Shown here one piece after another: positions 7,869 through 16,600 of a stretch of DNA of 28,653 nucleotides. The notes under the pieces are model-generated. The model was given only the letters and a program-made list of their open reading frames with translations, was not told the origin of the DNA and did not search any database. Where the stretch lies: the NCBI GenBank assembly GCA_051745635.1, contig JBNJEH010000040.1, forward strand, positions 1 to 28,653. The letters run 5' to 3'. How positions within the stretch are numbered: the first letter of the stretch is position 1; each line of letters opens with the position of its first letter. Source of the DNA: Brumimicrobium sp051745635 (GTDB taxonomy: Bacteria; Bacteroidota; Bacteroidia; Flavobacteriales_D; Crocinitomicaceae). Position numbers and translations under genes: made by a program.

Positions 7869-8879
7869 CTACTCTATACGTCCGGCAATCGCATTTTCCA
7901 CCATTTCTTCGAGCGTATAAAAGTTATAGTCGAGTCGATCTTTGATCTTTTTGTTGCTGTATTTGATCTTTTTAAACGCACTTTCCGCCGAAGAGCGCGT
8001 GATGGCGGGACTGGAAAAGGTGATTGCCGCCCAGAATACGGCAAGTCTCCAGGCAATTCCCATAAGTAGAGGACTCACTTTATACCTCGGTGGCGGTTGA
8101 TTCAATTGATTCGCTATCGTCGAGAACACTTCATAAAAAGGCCGGTTCTCACCAATGCACAAAAAGCGCTCGTTGATAATGTCGCGCTCCATAAGTGTCA
8201 CCATGATCGCAGCTACGTCGCGTGCATCGACAAAAGCATTTGCTCCCGGCGAATAAAATTTCAGTCCTTTTCGTATGGTATCAAAGATCACCATGGAGCT
8301 CTCGTTCCAGTTTCCAGCACCAAATGCAATGGATGGATTGACAATCACGGCGTCGAGCCCTTCTTCAATCCCCCTCCAGACTTCTTTTTCTGCACTATAC
8401 TTGGAAATTGAATATCCCCTCGTTTGATCCGTCAACACCCATTTGCCCGTTTCATCTACGCGCTCATCTTCGGGAACATCTTTGTTGCCCACCGCTGCAG
8501 TTGAACTTACATAGCACAAGCGTTTCACGTTTAAATGCAAAGCTACGTTGACAATATTGGCTGTACCATAGCGGTTAACGGCAATCATTTTATTGAAATC
8601 CTTTCGTTTGAAGGAAACAATGGCAGCACAATGATAGACGTATTCATGCCCCGACATCACCTCCTCCAAGTCAGTAACATCCAGAATATTACATCGCACC
8701 CAGCGGATTTTATCAAACAATGCCGCCGATTCCGTTTTCAGGTAAAACGCAAACACCTCTTTGACGGTCTCAATTTTCGCCGGATCGTTATAAATAGCGG
8801 TGATCACATCGTGCTTCTGCACTAACTCAACGAGTAAATGACTACCGATCAATCCTGTGCCTCCTGTTACAAAAACCAT
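7869..8879 (-). CDS. NAD-dependent epimerase/dehydratase (extended SDR)
   Basis: A 336-residue extended short-chain dehydrogenase. The N-terminal Rossmann motif is GGTGLIGSH at residues 6-14. Further along are YVSSTAAVG and the catalytic YSISK (YxxxK), then the SIAFGAGNW substrate-side region. The family acts on nucleotide sugars, isoprenoids or steroid-like substrates, and the sequence alone does not tell which. No sugar-pathway gene is next to it. The start is the first ATG, right before the nucleotide-binding strand. It lies between the alkyltransferase-like gene (51 bases upstream) and yicC (94 bases downstream). A TAnnTTTG-like box at 8884-8891 is too close to the ATG to be convincing. 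Confidence 0.88.
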   Translation of the reverse strand: MVFVTGGTGLIGSHLLVELVQKHDVITAIYNDPAKIETVKEVFAFYLKTESAALFDKIRWVRCNILDVTDLEEVMSGHEYVYHCAAIVSFKRKDFNKMIAVNRYGTANIVNVALHLNVKRLCYVSSTAAVGNKDVPEDERVDETGKWVLTDQTRGYSISKYSAEKEVWRGIEEGLDAVIVNPSIAFGAGNWNESSMVIFDTIRKGLKFYSPGANAFVDARDVAAIMVTLMERDIINERFLCIGENRPFYEVFSTIANQLNQPPPRYKVSPLLMGIAWRLAVFWAAITFSSPAITRSSAESAFKKIKYSNKKIKDRLDYNFYTLEEMVENAIAGRIE

Positions 8880-8930
8880 ATCACAAATGTAGCGGTATTT
8901 TTGTGGAGCCCATCATATTGTTTGTCGCCT

Positions 8931-9284
8931 TTATTCCACATCTTTCAATAATTCGTCCGTGGCATCCCAGAAGTGGCGTTGAAAATGAACCACCTTGTCG
9001 CGCTTCACCTCAACACCTTCTTGCATGAGGCGATCCGCCATTGTATCCGGTGTTTTAAAGTGCATTTTTCCGGTGAGCATCCCGTTGCGGTTGACCACGC
9101 GATGAGCCGGCACGTCCGATAAGTTGTGGCAAGCATTCATTGCCCACCCTACTACCCTGCTGGATTTTGGGGTTCCCAGCGCTTTGGCAATACTTCCGTA
9201 GCTCGTTACCCGTCCTTCGGGAATCAGTCGTACAATTTGATACACCCGTTCAAAAAAGTCCCTGGTTTCGTCACTTATTTTCAT
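8931..9284 (-). CDS. Alkyltransferase-like (ATL) DNA-binding protein, MGMT fold without the acceptor cysteine
   Basis: The 117-residue protein matches the C-terminal DNA-binding domain of O6-alkylguanine-DNA alkyltransferase: IPEGRVTSYG, SRVVGWAMN (arginine finger region) and PAHRVVNRNG. In active repair enzymes the last motif is PCHRV, with cysteine accepting the alkyl group. Here residue 60 is Ala (codon GCT), so the protein cannot carry out alkyl transfer. ATL proteins of this type, with Ala or Trp at this place, bind O6-alkylguanine and flag it for nucleotide excision repair. Its start overlaps the end of trmB by 14 bases, which suggests co-translation with a tRNA-modification enzyme rather than an adaptive-response operon. 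Confidence 0.9.
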   Translation of the reverse strand: MKISDETRDFFERVYQIVRLIPEGRVTSYGSIAKALGTPKSSRVVGWAMNACHNLSDVPAHRVVNRNGMLTGKMHFKTPDTMADRLMQEGVEVKRDKVVHFQRHFWDATDELLKDVE

Positions 9285-9957
9285 CGATCGTAAATTGACA
9301 GTACTTGATAATGTGTCCCTCGTTGGAAAAAAGCGCTTCGTAATGTGTTTTTATCTGCAGCGTTTCCTGGAGCGCCTCTGAAAGCTGATCCAGATCGCTG
9401 TAAATATCCCGGCTCTTAAAAATGCAATGATAATCGTGTTTTTCGATTTCATCCATGGTAGATTCAAACAAGATATCACTGTCTGTCTTCAAATGAATTT
9501 TCCCTCCTTTTTTGAGGATTTTGCGGTAACGATCGATAAACACCCTGGACGTTAGTCTTTTATTCGGTTTATTGGGTTGCGGGTCAGAAAAAGTCAACCA
9601 GATTTCATCAACTTCATTTCTGCCAAACAAACGATCGATAAAATCAACTTTAGTGCGCAGAAAGATGGCATTCTTAATGTTTTCTTCCTGACACTGTACC
9701 GCCCCGACATACATCCGGGCACCTTTAATGTCGACGCCCACAAAATTTTTTTCGGGATACTTTTGGGCCAAACCGACGGTATACTCTCCTTTTCCGCACC
9801 CAAGTTCGAGCACAATCGGACGGTCATTTTTAAAATAGACCTCATGCCAGTTTCCCGGATAATTGACACTTCCATCCTTGATCGCATCCATGGTCGGTTC
9901 CAGGACGTGATCCATTTTCTTCATTTCTGCGAATCGAAACAGCTTATTCTTACTCAT
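9271..9957 (-). CDS. trmB: tRNA (guanine-N7-)-methyltransferase
   Basis: This enzyme makes 7-methylguanosine at position 46 of tRNA, using S-adenosylmethionine. The 228-residue protein has the SAM-binding loop LELGCGKGEYTVGLA, the acidic ligand in NFVGVDIKGARM, and the TrmB hallmark TFSDPQPNKPNKRLTS, followed by LKKGGKIHLKTDSD. The chosen ATG lies 12 bases downstream of a plausible start site (-7 box at 9976-9983). It overlaps the downstream ATL gene by 14 bases. It is divergent from the glycosyltransferase gene, with a 43-base gap. Confidence 0.94.
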   Translation of the reverse strand: MSKNKLFRFAEMKKMDHVLEPTMDAIKDGSVNYPGNWHEVYFKNDRPIVLELGCGKGEYTVGLAQKYPEKNFVGVDIKGARMYVGAVQCQEENIKNAIFLRTKVDFIDRLFGRNEVDEIWLTFSDPQPNKPNKRLTSRVFIDRYRKILKKGGKIHLKTDSDILFESTMDEIEKHDYHCIFKSRDIYSDLDQLSEALQETLQIKTHYEALFSNEGHIIKYCQFTIDENK

Positions 9958-9975
9958 TTTTTACTAACTTGTTTG

Positions 9976-9983
9976 CAAAAATA
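9976..9983 (-). promoter_or_regulatory. Bacteroidota-type -7 box upstream of trmB
   Basis: The minus strand reads TATTTTTG, a full TAnnTTTG match, with a TTTG 23 bases further upstream (inside the start of the divergent glycosyltransferase gene). The spacing is at the long end of the accepted range. The predicted start lies about 12 bases before the trmB ATG. Confidence 0.45.
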
Positions 9984-10000
9984 GAAATCTTCTTTTTGAA

Positions 10001-10999
10001 GTGCATCAAAACCAATTAAAAAGCATCCGTAAACAACGTATCTTAATCAGTCCTTTGAACTGGGGATTGGGACATGTTACGCGAACCATACCTATTATTG
10101 ACTTTCTTTCCCGGGAGAACGAGGTAATTATTTGTTGTAATGATGAGCAGGAGCGTTTTTACAGAGAATACTTTCCCGAAATGTGGTACGTACCGCTGGA
10201 AGGTTACCCCTTTGAATTTTCGGGAAAAGGGCACTGGGCAGCTGACCTCCTGCTTCATTATCCGCGATTAAAACGAGCACTTCGACGGGAAAATCGTCGC
10301 GCTCACGAGCTGGCAGAGAAGTTTAATGCCGACCTCATCATTTCAGATCAGCGGTTTGGTTTTTGGACACATCGCACGAAAAATGTGATGATCAGTCATC
10401 AATTGCGATTGCCGTTACCTCCCTGGAATATTGTTCCCCAATGGTACAATCAATCTCTGTTAAAAAAATTTGATGAAATATGGATTCCGGACGATGCCAA
10501 GAGCACTTATGCCGGTCGTTTAACTTCTACAAAATGGAAAAACACGCGATTTATAGGAACATTGTCGCGCTTTGATTTTGATGCCATCGATCGCTACATT
10601 CCGCACCATAAAAAATATGATTACCTGGCCATCGTATCAGGTCCTCCACCGTACAACAAACATTTTTATGAACGCATTATTCAAAAATTCTCTTCGAGCC
10701 ATAAAAATTGTGGGATCATCGCCCCACCTGCAGTTGTCGGGGAGGCATCCCAACCGGCGAATATTCCGGTTCATTCCGACCTCGATCATGCCACATTCCT
10801 GAAGTTAATGCTCAGTTCTGAATGCGTTGTCAGTCGCTCGGGATACTCTACACTAATGGACCTCAATGCTACGAACAACAGAGCGCTACTCGTGCCCACC
10901 ATAGGTCAAAAGGAACAAGAATACCTGGCAGAACTGCACGAATCTCATGAGCGGTGGCACTTTATCAGTGAAGGTGAATTCGATGCATTCCCCCTTTAG
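10001..10999 (+). CDS. MurG-like glycosyltransferase family protein (GT-B type)
   Basis: The 332-residue protein opens with ILISPLNWGLGHVTRTIPII, the glycine-rich GHxTR loop typical of MurG/GT28-like transferases. It carries a C-terminal half with VSRSGYSTLMDL, resembling the sugar-nucleotide-binding region, and LVPTIGQKEQEYLAE. No signal peptide or membrane span is seen, so it probably acts at the cytoplasmic face. Acceptor and donor are unknown. The reading frame begins with GTG at 10001, and no in-frame ATG lies before the conserved loop, so GTG is the likely start. It is divergent from trmB, and its 3' end converges on the small basic lipoprotein. Confidence 0.8.
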   Translation: MHQNQLKSIRKQRILISPLNWGLGHVTRTIPIIDFLSRENEVIICCNDEQERFYREYFPEMWYVPLEGYPFEFSGKGHWAADLLLHYPRLKRALRRENRRAHELAEKFNADLIISDQRFGFWTHRTKNVMISHQLRLPLPPWNIVPQWYNQSLLKKFDEIWIPDDAKSTYAGRLTSTKWKNTRFIGTLSRFDFDAIDRYIPHHKKYDYLAIVSGPPPYNKHFYERIIQKFSSSHKNCGIIAPPAVVGEASQPANIPVHSDLDHATFLKLMLSSECVVSRSGYSTLMDLNATNNRALLVPTIGQKEQEYLAELHESHERWHFISEGEFDAFPL

Positions 11000-11020
11000 T
11001 TTTACATCACAGCCAGCCGT

Positions 11021-11308
11021 TTAAAACCAGCTCCTCCGATTGCGTTTGCGCGCTTCCCGCCTCCTCTTCCTTCGCGTTTTTCTGATGCGCTTTTTAACTT
11101 GTTTGGATTGCATTTTCCAAAACCGTCGTTCGGCTTTTCTCTCCGCGCGTTTTGCTTTTCTGCGCTCTTTTTTCGTCTGTCCGGCATATCCCTGCTCAGC
11201 TCGCTCTACGACGGGCTGATTACCAGGAGAAGTGAATCCACAGCTCGCCGCCGCACCCATCATCAATGCGCACAATAAAAACATTATGAATTTCGTTTTC
11301 TTTATCAT
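11021..11308 (-). CDS. Small, very basic predicted lipoprotein of unknown function
   Basis: From the ATG at 11306-11308 the frame encodes 95 residues: a short basic start, a hydrophobic segment (residues 7-22) and a lipobox-like AAASC with Cys23, then a short spacer. The last roughly 50 residues are nearly half Lys and Arg, including KKERRKAKRAERKAERR. An upstream in-frame start would add 17 residues before the signal sequence and is less likely. I recognise no domain. Strongly basic tails occur in small envelope lipoproteins of Flavobacteria; binding to anionic envelope polymers is only a guess. Its start codon faces that of the Rieske-like lipoprotein with just 25 bases between. Confidence 0.65.
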   Translation of the reverse strand: MIKKTKFIMFLLCALMMGAAASCGFTSPGNQPVVERAEQGYAGQTKKERRKAKRAERKAERRFWKMQSKQVKKRIRKTRRKRRREARKRNRRSWF

Positions 11309-11333
11309 AACTTCGCTAACGCAGAACGAGAAC

Positions 11334-11768
11334 ATGAACTTAAGAAATTTTGTATACATATCCTTACTTTGTCTGATCTGGAGCTGTTCGAAAAATAATC
11401 AGCATCCGGTACCTTATTTTCAGTTCGATGCCAACATCAACCTGACACTCCCAAAATACACCGAACTCCAGGGTGTTGGAGGTTGGGCTTATGTTACTGG
11501 AGCGGGCTCAAAAGGCGTTATTGTTTACAGGAGATCCGTCAATGAATTTGTCGCTTTTGACCGCCACTCCCCGGCTCCCGATGGTTTTGATTGTGGAACG
11601 GGGTTAGAAGTCGATGAAGAAAACTTTTTAATCCTCAACGATCCCTGTTCGAACGCTCAATTCTCCCTTTACGATGGCTCAGTAATCGATGGCGATACCA
11701 AATGGGGACTGAGAAAATACCTTACGGCCTACAACGGAGGTCAAACGTTGAGAATATATAATCCGTAA
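11334..11768 (+). CDS. Rieske-like-fold lipoprotein lacking iron-sulfur ligands
   Basis: A 144-residue predicted lipoprotein (signal with Cys18 in LIWSC). The C-terminal part follows the Rieske domain plan: GVIVYRRSVNEFVAFDRHSP, then PCSNAQFSLYDGSVIDGDT and LRKYLTAYNGGQTLRIYNP. In true Rieske proteins the two loops hold CxH and CxxH ligands for the [2Fe-2S] cluster. Here they read RHSPAP and PCSNAQ, so both histidines and one cysteine are absent. Related cluster-free proteins are frequent in Bacteroidota and their job is unknown. I chose the ATG at 11334 because it gives a clean signal peptide; the frame extends upstream to 11232 with a poor N-terminus. Confidence 0.75.
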   Translation: MNLRNFVYISLLCLIWSCSKNNQHPVPYFQFDANINLTLPKYTELQGVGGWAYVTGAGSKGVIVYRRSVNEFVAFDRHSPAPDGFDCGTGLEVDEENFLILNDPCSNAQFSLYDGSVIDGDTKWGLRKYLTAYNGGQTLRIYNP

Positions 11769-11795
11769 TTTCTTTCTTCTTGTGTCCTTTAGTTG

Positions 11796-11803
11796 TAAGT
11801 TTG
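11796..11803 (+). promoter_or_regulatory. Bacteroidota-type -7 box upstream of the SGNH hydrolase
   Basis: TAAGTTTG matches TAnnTTTG in full and lies in the 63-base gap after the Rieske-like gene. A start near 11810 would give a leader of about 22 bases. No -33 TTG is at the expected distance. Confidence 0.35.
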
Positions 11804-11831
11804 GCGCAATTTTAGCGTCGTATTCCACGGT

Positions 11832-12851
11832 ATGAAAACAATATTTGCAGTTCTTCTGATCATTTTTGGTGTTTTTCCGCGACTCGTTACCGGGCAAACA
11901 AAACAAGTCTTGTTTATCGGCAACAGTTTCACTATGAATTATGATATGCCCAAAAAACTGGAAGAAATAGCGCGCCAAAACGACCACTCGCTTTACACCA
12001 AACAAGTTACGACCAATGGCAAGGACTGGAAGTTTCACGCAACCCAGCCCTCAACTTATGCTAAGATTCGTTCAACGTCCTGGGATTATGTTTTCCTTCA
12101 GGCTAAAAGCTACGAACTCATCGTGAGTGACAGTACCGTCAAACGCCATTCTTTACCTTACGGCTCGCAGATCGTCGACAGTATTCGGTTTCATCATCCG
12201 GAAGCAAAAATTGCACTCTTTATGACCTGGGGTTACGAAGAGGGTATTTCGCTAACGGATCAAAACGAAGAAGTTGATTTTGAGGAAATGCAACGAAGAA
12301 TCGAACACCAATACCTCGCCCTGGCAGACACATTCAAAACAGCCGTTGTTCCCGTAGGAAAAGTCTGGAAAGAAGTTCGTCATGAAACGCCCGAACTCAA
12401 TCTGTACACCTCTGACCACTACCATCAAAACAAAACAGGATCCTTTTTAATTGCGGCGACATTTTACTCCTTTTTATTCGGAGAACCGATTGAGCATACG
12501 GAAAATTTACCCTACCATGTTACGGAACAAGCCGCGCGCAACATTTTAACTCAAGCGAACAATACGGTCTCAAATGCCCCTCACAATTGGAAGCGACAAT
12601 ATTGGACGAATAAAAAACTCATTTTAGTCGATTACAAATACAACAACGACAGCATCATTTTGACAGCTGAGGTTCCCGACGACAGTCGCCTGCGCTGGAA
12701 AATAGATGATGAAACCATCAGCAAGGCACAGCGCATTCAGCTGCCACTCAATTGCGATTTGAGAAAAATAAGACTCATTGTTCGCGAAAGTATTTTCCGT
12801 CGGCCACGAGAAGAAACGTTCTATATCACGAAGGAAAACGCGATTGAGTAG
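11832..12851 (+). CDS. Exported SGNH/GDSL-type hydrolase
   Basis: The 339-residue protein has a Sec signal peptide (residues 1 to about 22, TGQ cleavage region). It is followed directly by the SGNH block I, VLFIGNSFT, with the predicted nucleophile Ser32. Asp195 and His198 in SDHYHQN form the block V DxxH, and WGY at mid-protein fits the family. Such enzymes are esterases or deacetylases acting on lipids or carbohydrates; the substrate cannot be told. The last about 100 residues look like a short beta-rich extension. It converges on the TerC gene, with 10 bases between the stops. Confidence 0.82.
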   Translation: MKTIFAVLLIIFGVFPRLVTGQTKQVLFIGNSFTMNYDMPKKLEEIARQNDHSLYTKQVTTNGKDWKFHATQPSTYAKIRSTSWDYVFLQAKSYELIVSDSTVKRHSLPYGSQIVDSIRFHHPEAKIALFMTWGYEEGISLTDQNEEVDFEEMQRRIEHQYLALADTFKTAVVPVGKVWKEVRHETPELNLYTSDHYHQNKTGSFLIAATFYSFLFGEPIEHTENLPYHVTEQAARNILTQANNTVSNAPHNWKRQYWTNKKLILVDYKYNNDSIILTAEVPDDSRLRWKIDDETISKAQRIQLPLNCDLRKIRLIVRESIFRRPREETFYITKENAIE

Positions 12852-12861
12852 CTATCGATCG

Positions 12862-13653
12862 CTACGTCGATTTTTTGCGGATTTTGCGCACGCGGATATT
12901 GAGCAGTTCGATCGTTAATGAAAAAGCAATGGCGAAATACAAATAACCTTTCGGGATGGTGCCCACTTCTTTTCCGAATACGATCGTTTCTGAAAGGTGA
13001 GCTCCTTCCGTAATCAATAAAAATCCGATCAGCATTAAAAAGGCCAACCCGAGTAACTGCATACTCGGATGTTTTTCAATATACAGCCGGATTTGGTTGG
13101 CAAAAGCAATCATGACCACCATTGAAATCACCACGGCCATAATCATAATGACCAGTGCGTGGTTCGGGTTGGGTGAAATTCCATTGGTCATCCCAATCGC
13201 TGTGAGAATAGAATCTATAGAAAAAATCAAATCGATTAGAACAATCTGAACGAGGACGCTGCTCATCGATTTACCTACCTTTTTCTCCGCTTCACTTTTG
13301 CGGTCACTTTCTACTTTATCTAATATTTCTGAAGTACTCTTGTACAGTAAGAACAATCCTCCGATAATCAGAATGAGGGCCTGCCAGCTCAGCGAAAATT
13401 CAATCCAGGATAATTCGACCTCCCAGAAAGGAGTTTTCAAGCGTACCAAATAAGAAATGAGAAACAACAAGATTATGCGCTGAACCATCGCCAGAAGCAA
13501 CCCTATGTTCGTAGCTTTTTTTCGCTGTCCCTGGGGCAACTTACTCGCTGCGATAGATATAAAAACAACGTTATCGACGCCTAAAACAACCTCCAGAAAG
13601 GTCAGTGTTAATAGGGCCAGAATTGCATCTCCCGATAGTAAAAAATCAATCAT
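12862..13653 (-). CDS. TerC family integral membrane protein
   Basis: The 263-residue protein has about seven membrane segments and the TerC signature acidic motifs: TFLEVVLGVDNVVFIS near the N-terminus and IDLIFSIDSILTAIGM in the middle. A charged cytoplasmic loop (KVESDRKSEAEKKVGKS) separates the two halves. TerC proteins are linked to metal-ion handling, notably manganese efflux, and earlier to tellurium resistance. A manganese role here is inference. It starts 46 bases after the stop of the AddA-like gene, so the two may be co-transcribed. The ATG is supported by the family-typical start MIDFLLSGDAILALLTL. Confidence 0.93.
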   Translation of the reverse strand: MIDFLLSGDAILALLTLTFLEVVLGVDNVVFISIAASKLPQGQRKKATNIGLLLAMVQRIILLFLISYLVRLKTPFWEVELSWIEFSLSWQALILIIGGLFLLYKSTSEILDKVESDRKSEAEKKVGKSMSSVLVQIVLIDLIFSIDSILTAIGMTNGISPNPNHALVIMIMAVVISMVVMIAFANQIRLYIEKHPSMQLLGLAFLMLIGFLLITEGAHLSETIVFGKEVGTIPKGYLYFAIAFSLTIELLNIRVRKIRKKST

Positions 13654-13699
13654 TTTCCGTTTATTTTAAGTGCATTTGGTGCGCTGATGGACAAATATA

Positions 13700-16600
13700 T
13701 TAAATCACGCGCTTCATTTGCATGTTGTTCGTATAAAGTAAATAGCCGCCAACCGATCCGTTGGATATTTCAGTCAGCACGGCACAATATTGCCGCACTT
13801 GATCCACATGTTTTTGCTGTTCCTGCCCGGTTTTAAAGTCAATCACAATCATCTCATCCGCTGTGAAGACGATCTTATCGGGTCGTTTCGTCGTCGTTTC
13901 ATTCACCAATAAATCCTGTTCGTCCAGTGACTTCACGGCGCGTTCCTGAATTGCTTTAAATTCAGGGATCTCGAAAACATTGCGGGCCGTGTTCAATAGC
14001 CTTGTTTTTAATTTCGCCTGCAATTTATCCTGGCGCACGAGCTCATTTGCGCGTTCTTCCAGCAGGGATGCTTTCTGTGTGCTGGCGAGAAGCAAATGCA
14101 GCTGATTGCCGAATTCCTGCTCTTCGCTGATCACTTCCACAGCTTCTAATTCATCTTCTCTAAGCGATATCTCCGGAAACCACAAAAAGTCATCGAGGTT
14201 GTCCGGCTCAAAACCGCTATTTTGATCAGGTTTCCTGTCTACCTGCTGTGGTTCCCCTATTGTGATTTTATTTTCGTCTTTGATGATTTCCGGGTGATTT
14301 ATTTTTTTCGCAATCAAAGTTACCAACTGATTGATTGAAGAAATGTGGTCACTATTCTTGGATGGAAACTGCTCTTCAAACATGACGTACAACCGTTCTT
14401 CTGCACGCGTAAATCCGACATACATAATGTTCAACGCATCGAGCAGTTGCTGCTGATACTCTTCTTGATACGCGTTTTCAACATATTCCGGCACTCCTTT
14501 CCTCGAAAGTTTGACACGAATCACACTTTCATCCACTTCAAAAAACTCCTCTTTTTTATCCGTCTGGAGTTTCCACTCCAATTCTGGTATCAACACAACG
14601 GGGAACTCTAACCCTTTTGAAGCGTGCAGCGTCATGATTTTAATGGCTTCATCATTTTCCGGCAATTGAATGTTTTCCTTTTTCGCCTTGCTGTCCCAAT
14701 GCTCTAAGAAACTTCTGAGATCGGGACCATTTTTCAGGTCGTAGTCGTGGAGTACTTCCATAAAATGATGCAAATAAGGGTTTTTGAGCAAGTTTACGCG
14801 GAGCAGATTGGCGAATTTCTTGCCCAAATCATACATGTTCTCGTAGTTCACCAAAAATTCGGTTTCGTCTTGAAAATAAGTGTGAACAAAACGATCATAA
14901 TCAAAGCGCCCAACTTTTCCATCGATCCAAAAAGGTGCCATTTCGGCTACGGGGTCACTCCCTTTCATCTGAAAATAGCTGCTGGCAAATTTCATCTGTG
15001 CCGTTTTATTGGATTGATTACGGCGCAAACGAAAATAATCGATCATTACTTTAACGGTGCGGTCGGCTCCCACTTCGAGACTATCAGAACTGATCACTTT
15101 AAATGCTTCGGGGCAACTAATTAAAAAGTGCGCGAGGTGACTGGCTAATTTTTTGGTGCGAACTAAAACACAAATATCTCCAGGAGCATATCCATCGCGG
15201 ATACAATCCCTGATTTTTGCCAACACAAATTCATCGCGAACGCTTTTGTCATACTCTTTTTTGTTCCAGGAAAATAATTCCACATATCCGCCTCCATCTC
15301 CCTTCGGATTTTGACGAATCGAGTTGTAATAGGTATGAAAAATGTCCGGAAGGTGCAGGAGCGCTTCTTCAAAAAACACATTGTTAAATGCGACAATTTC
15401 GCGCTTTGATCGATAATTATCCTGCAACGCTTTTTTCTGACCGAGCGCCCGGAAATGTTCAGAAACACTTTTGAGTTGACGATTTTGTTCGGGATTATAA
15501 ATTTCAGGAAGTGCCACAAACTGTTCGACCAAACCATTTCGAAAACGGTATATGGCTTGTTTCGGATCGCCTACAATTAAATTTTTTCTATTGTTACTGA
15601 TCGATTCGTGCAAAAGTGGAATGAGGTTCATCCACTGCAAGCGGCTGGTATCCTGAAATTCATCCAGCAGAAAATGATGAAAGCGCGTTCCCAAACGCTC
15701 GTAGATGTATAGAGCACTCTCATTGTTCAGCAACTGAGCGATGCGATGCCCAAATTCAGATATCCCGATAATGTGATGATGGGACTTATATTGTTGATAC
15801 GCTGCATAAAGGTGTTTCAGCAGTGCCAGATTGAAAAAGCTCTTTTGCCGCTGACGGTAAAAATAATAGGTCGCGAGCGTCTTTTTCTCAAATTCAACAA
15901 ACGCGACAAAGCGATTAATCAGTTCCGGATCGACGCGGTGGTGTTCTTTAACATTTTCTCCTGAAATCGTCTTTTCAACTGTCGCAGACAACTCGCGTGA
16001 GCCGTCATCAAGGGTTCGGTTTTTAAGCTTATCAAAATGATTAAAAATTCCCTTTGATTTATTCGGGTAGTCATTTTGCGTCGTGCCGAGCCCGATAAAA
16101 TATTCGTACAGCGCATTCCTCTTTTCTTCGTACTCGTGTTCAAGCTTCTTTTTATGGTTAAAAATGCTTTGGTACTCTTCAGGATCAAAATTTAACGTCA
16201 GTAGCTGCTCTATAAACGGCTGTTCCTCCTCTTGTGTGAGCACTTTCCCAAAATCGATCAGTTTTGATCTGAAGTTCCATTTTGTTCCCTCCTCTAAATT
16301 GGCCTTGGCGTAATCGACGGTAAGTCGCGTAATGCGTTCATTCCCTTTTTTTCCAACCTTGGACAGTAATTCATCTACCACGTGTTCGAGCAGTTCTTTT
16401 TCATTGAGTTCTACTTCAAAATCTTCGGGGAGGTCGAGATCGCGACTGAAGGTGCGAATCAGCCGCAAACTAAACTTATCGATCGTGAGCACGTGAAATT
16501 CCTCGTAATTGTGCAGAATTTCAGTCAGGGTCTGTTTAGCACGACTTTGAAGTTGCGCTTCAGCAAGTCCTGTATTTTGTAATGCATTGTCGCGAACAGC

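Noticed and set aside
8884..8891. TAnnTTTG box (TACATTTG on the minus strand) before the SDR gene
   Set aside because: The predicted start would fall inside the ATG and no -33 box is present. The gene is more likely read from upstream in the same run.
8931..9284. Active O6-methylguanine-DNA methyltransferase
   Set aside because: The acceptor cysteine of PCHRV is replaced by Ala60, confirmed in the codon, so alkyl transfer is not possible.
11002..11187. Short minus-strand frame inside the basic lipoprotein gene
   Set aside because: It is an out-of-frame shadow of the Lys/Arg-rich tail and has no signal or start of its own.
12848..12876. Possible hairpin with six T residues between the SGNH hydrolase and TerC genes
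   Set aside because: The stem is only five base pairs, competing pairings exist, and part of it lies in the TerC stop region. Too weak to list as a terminator.
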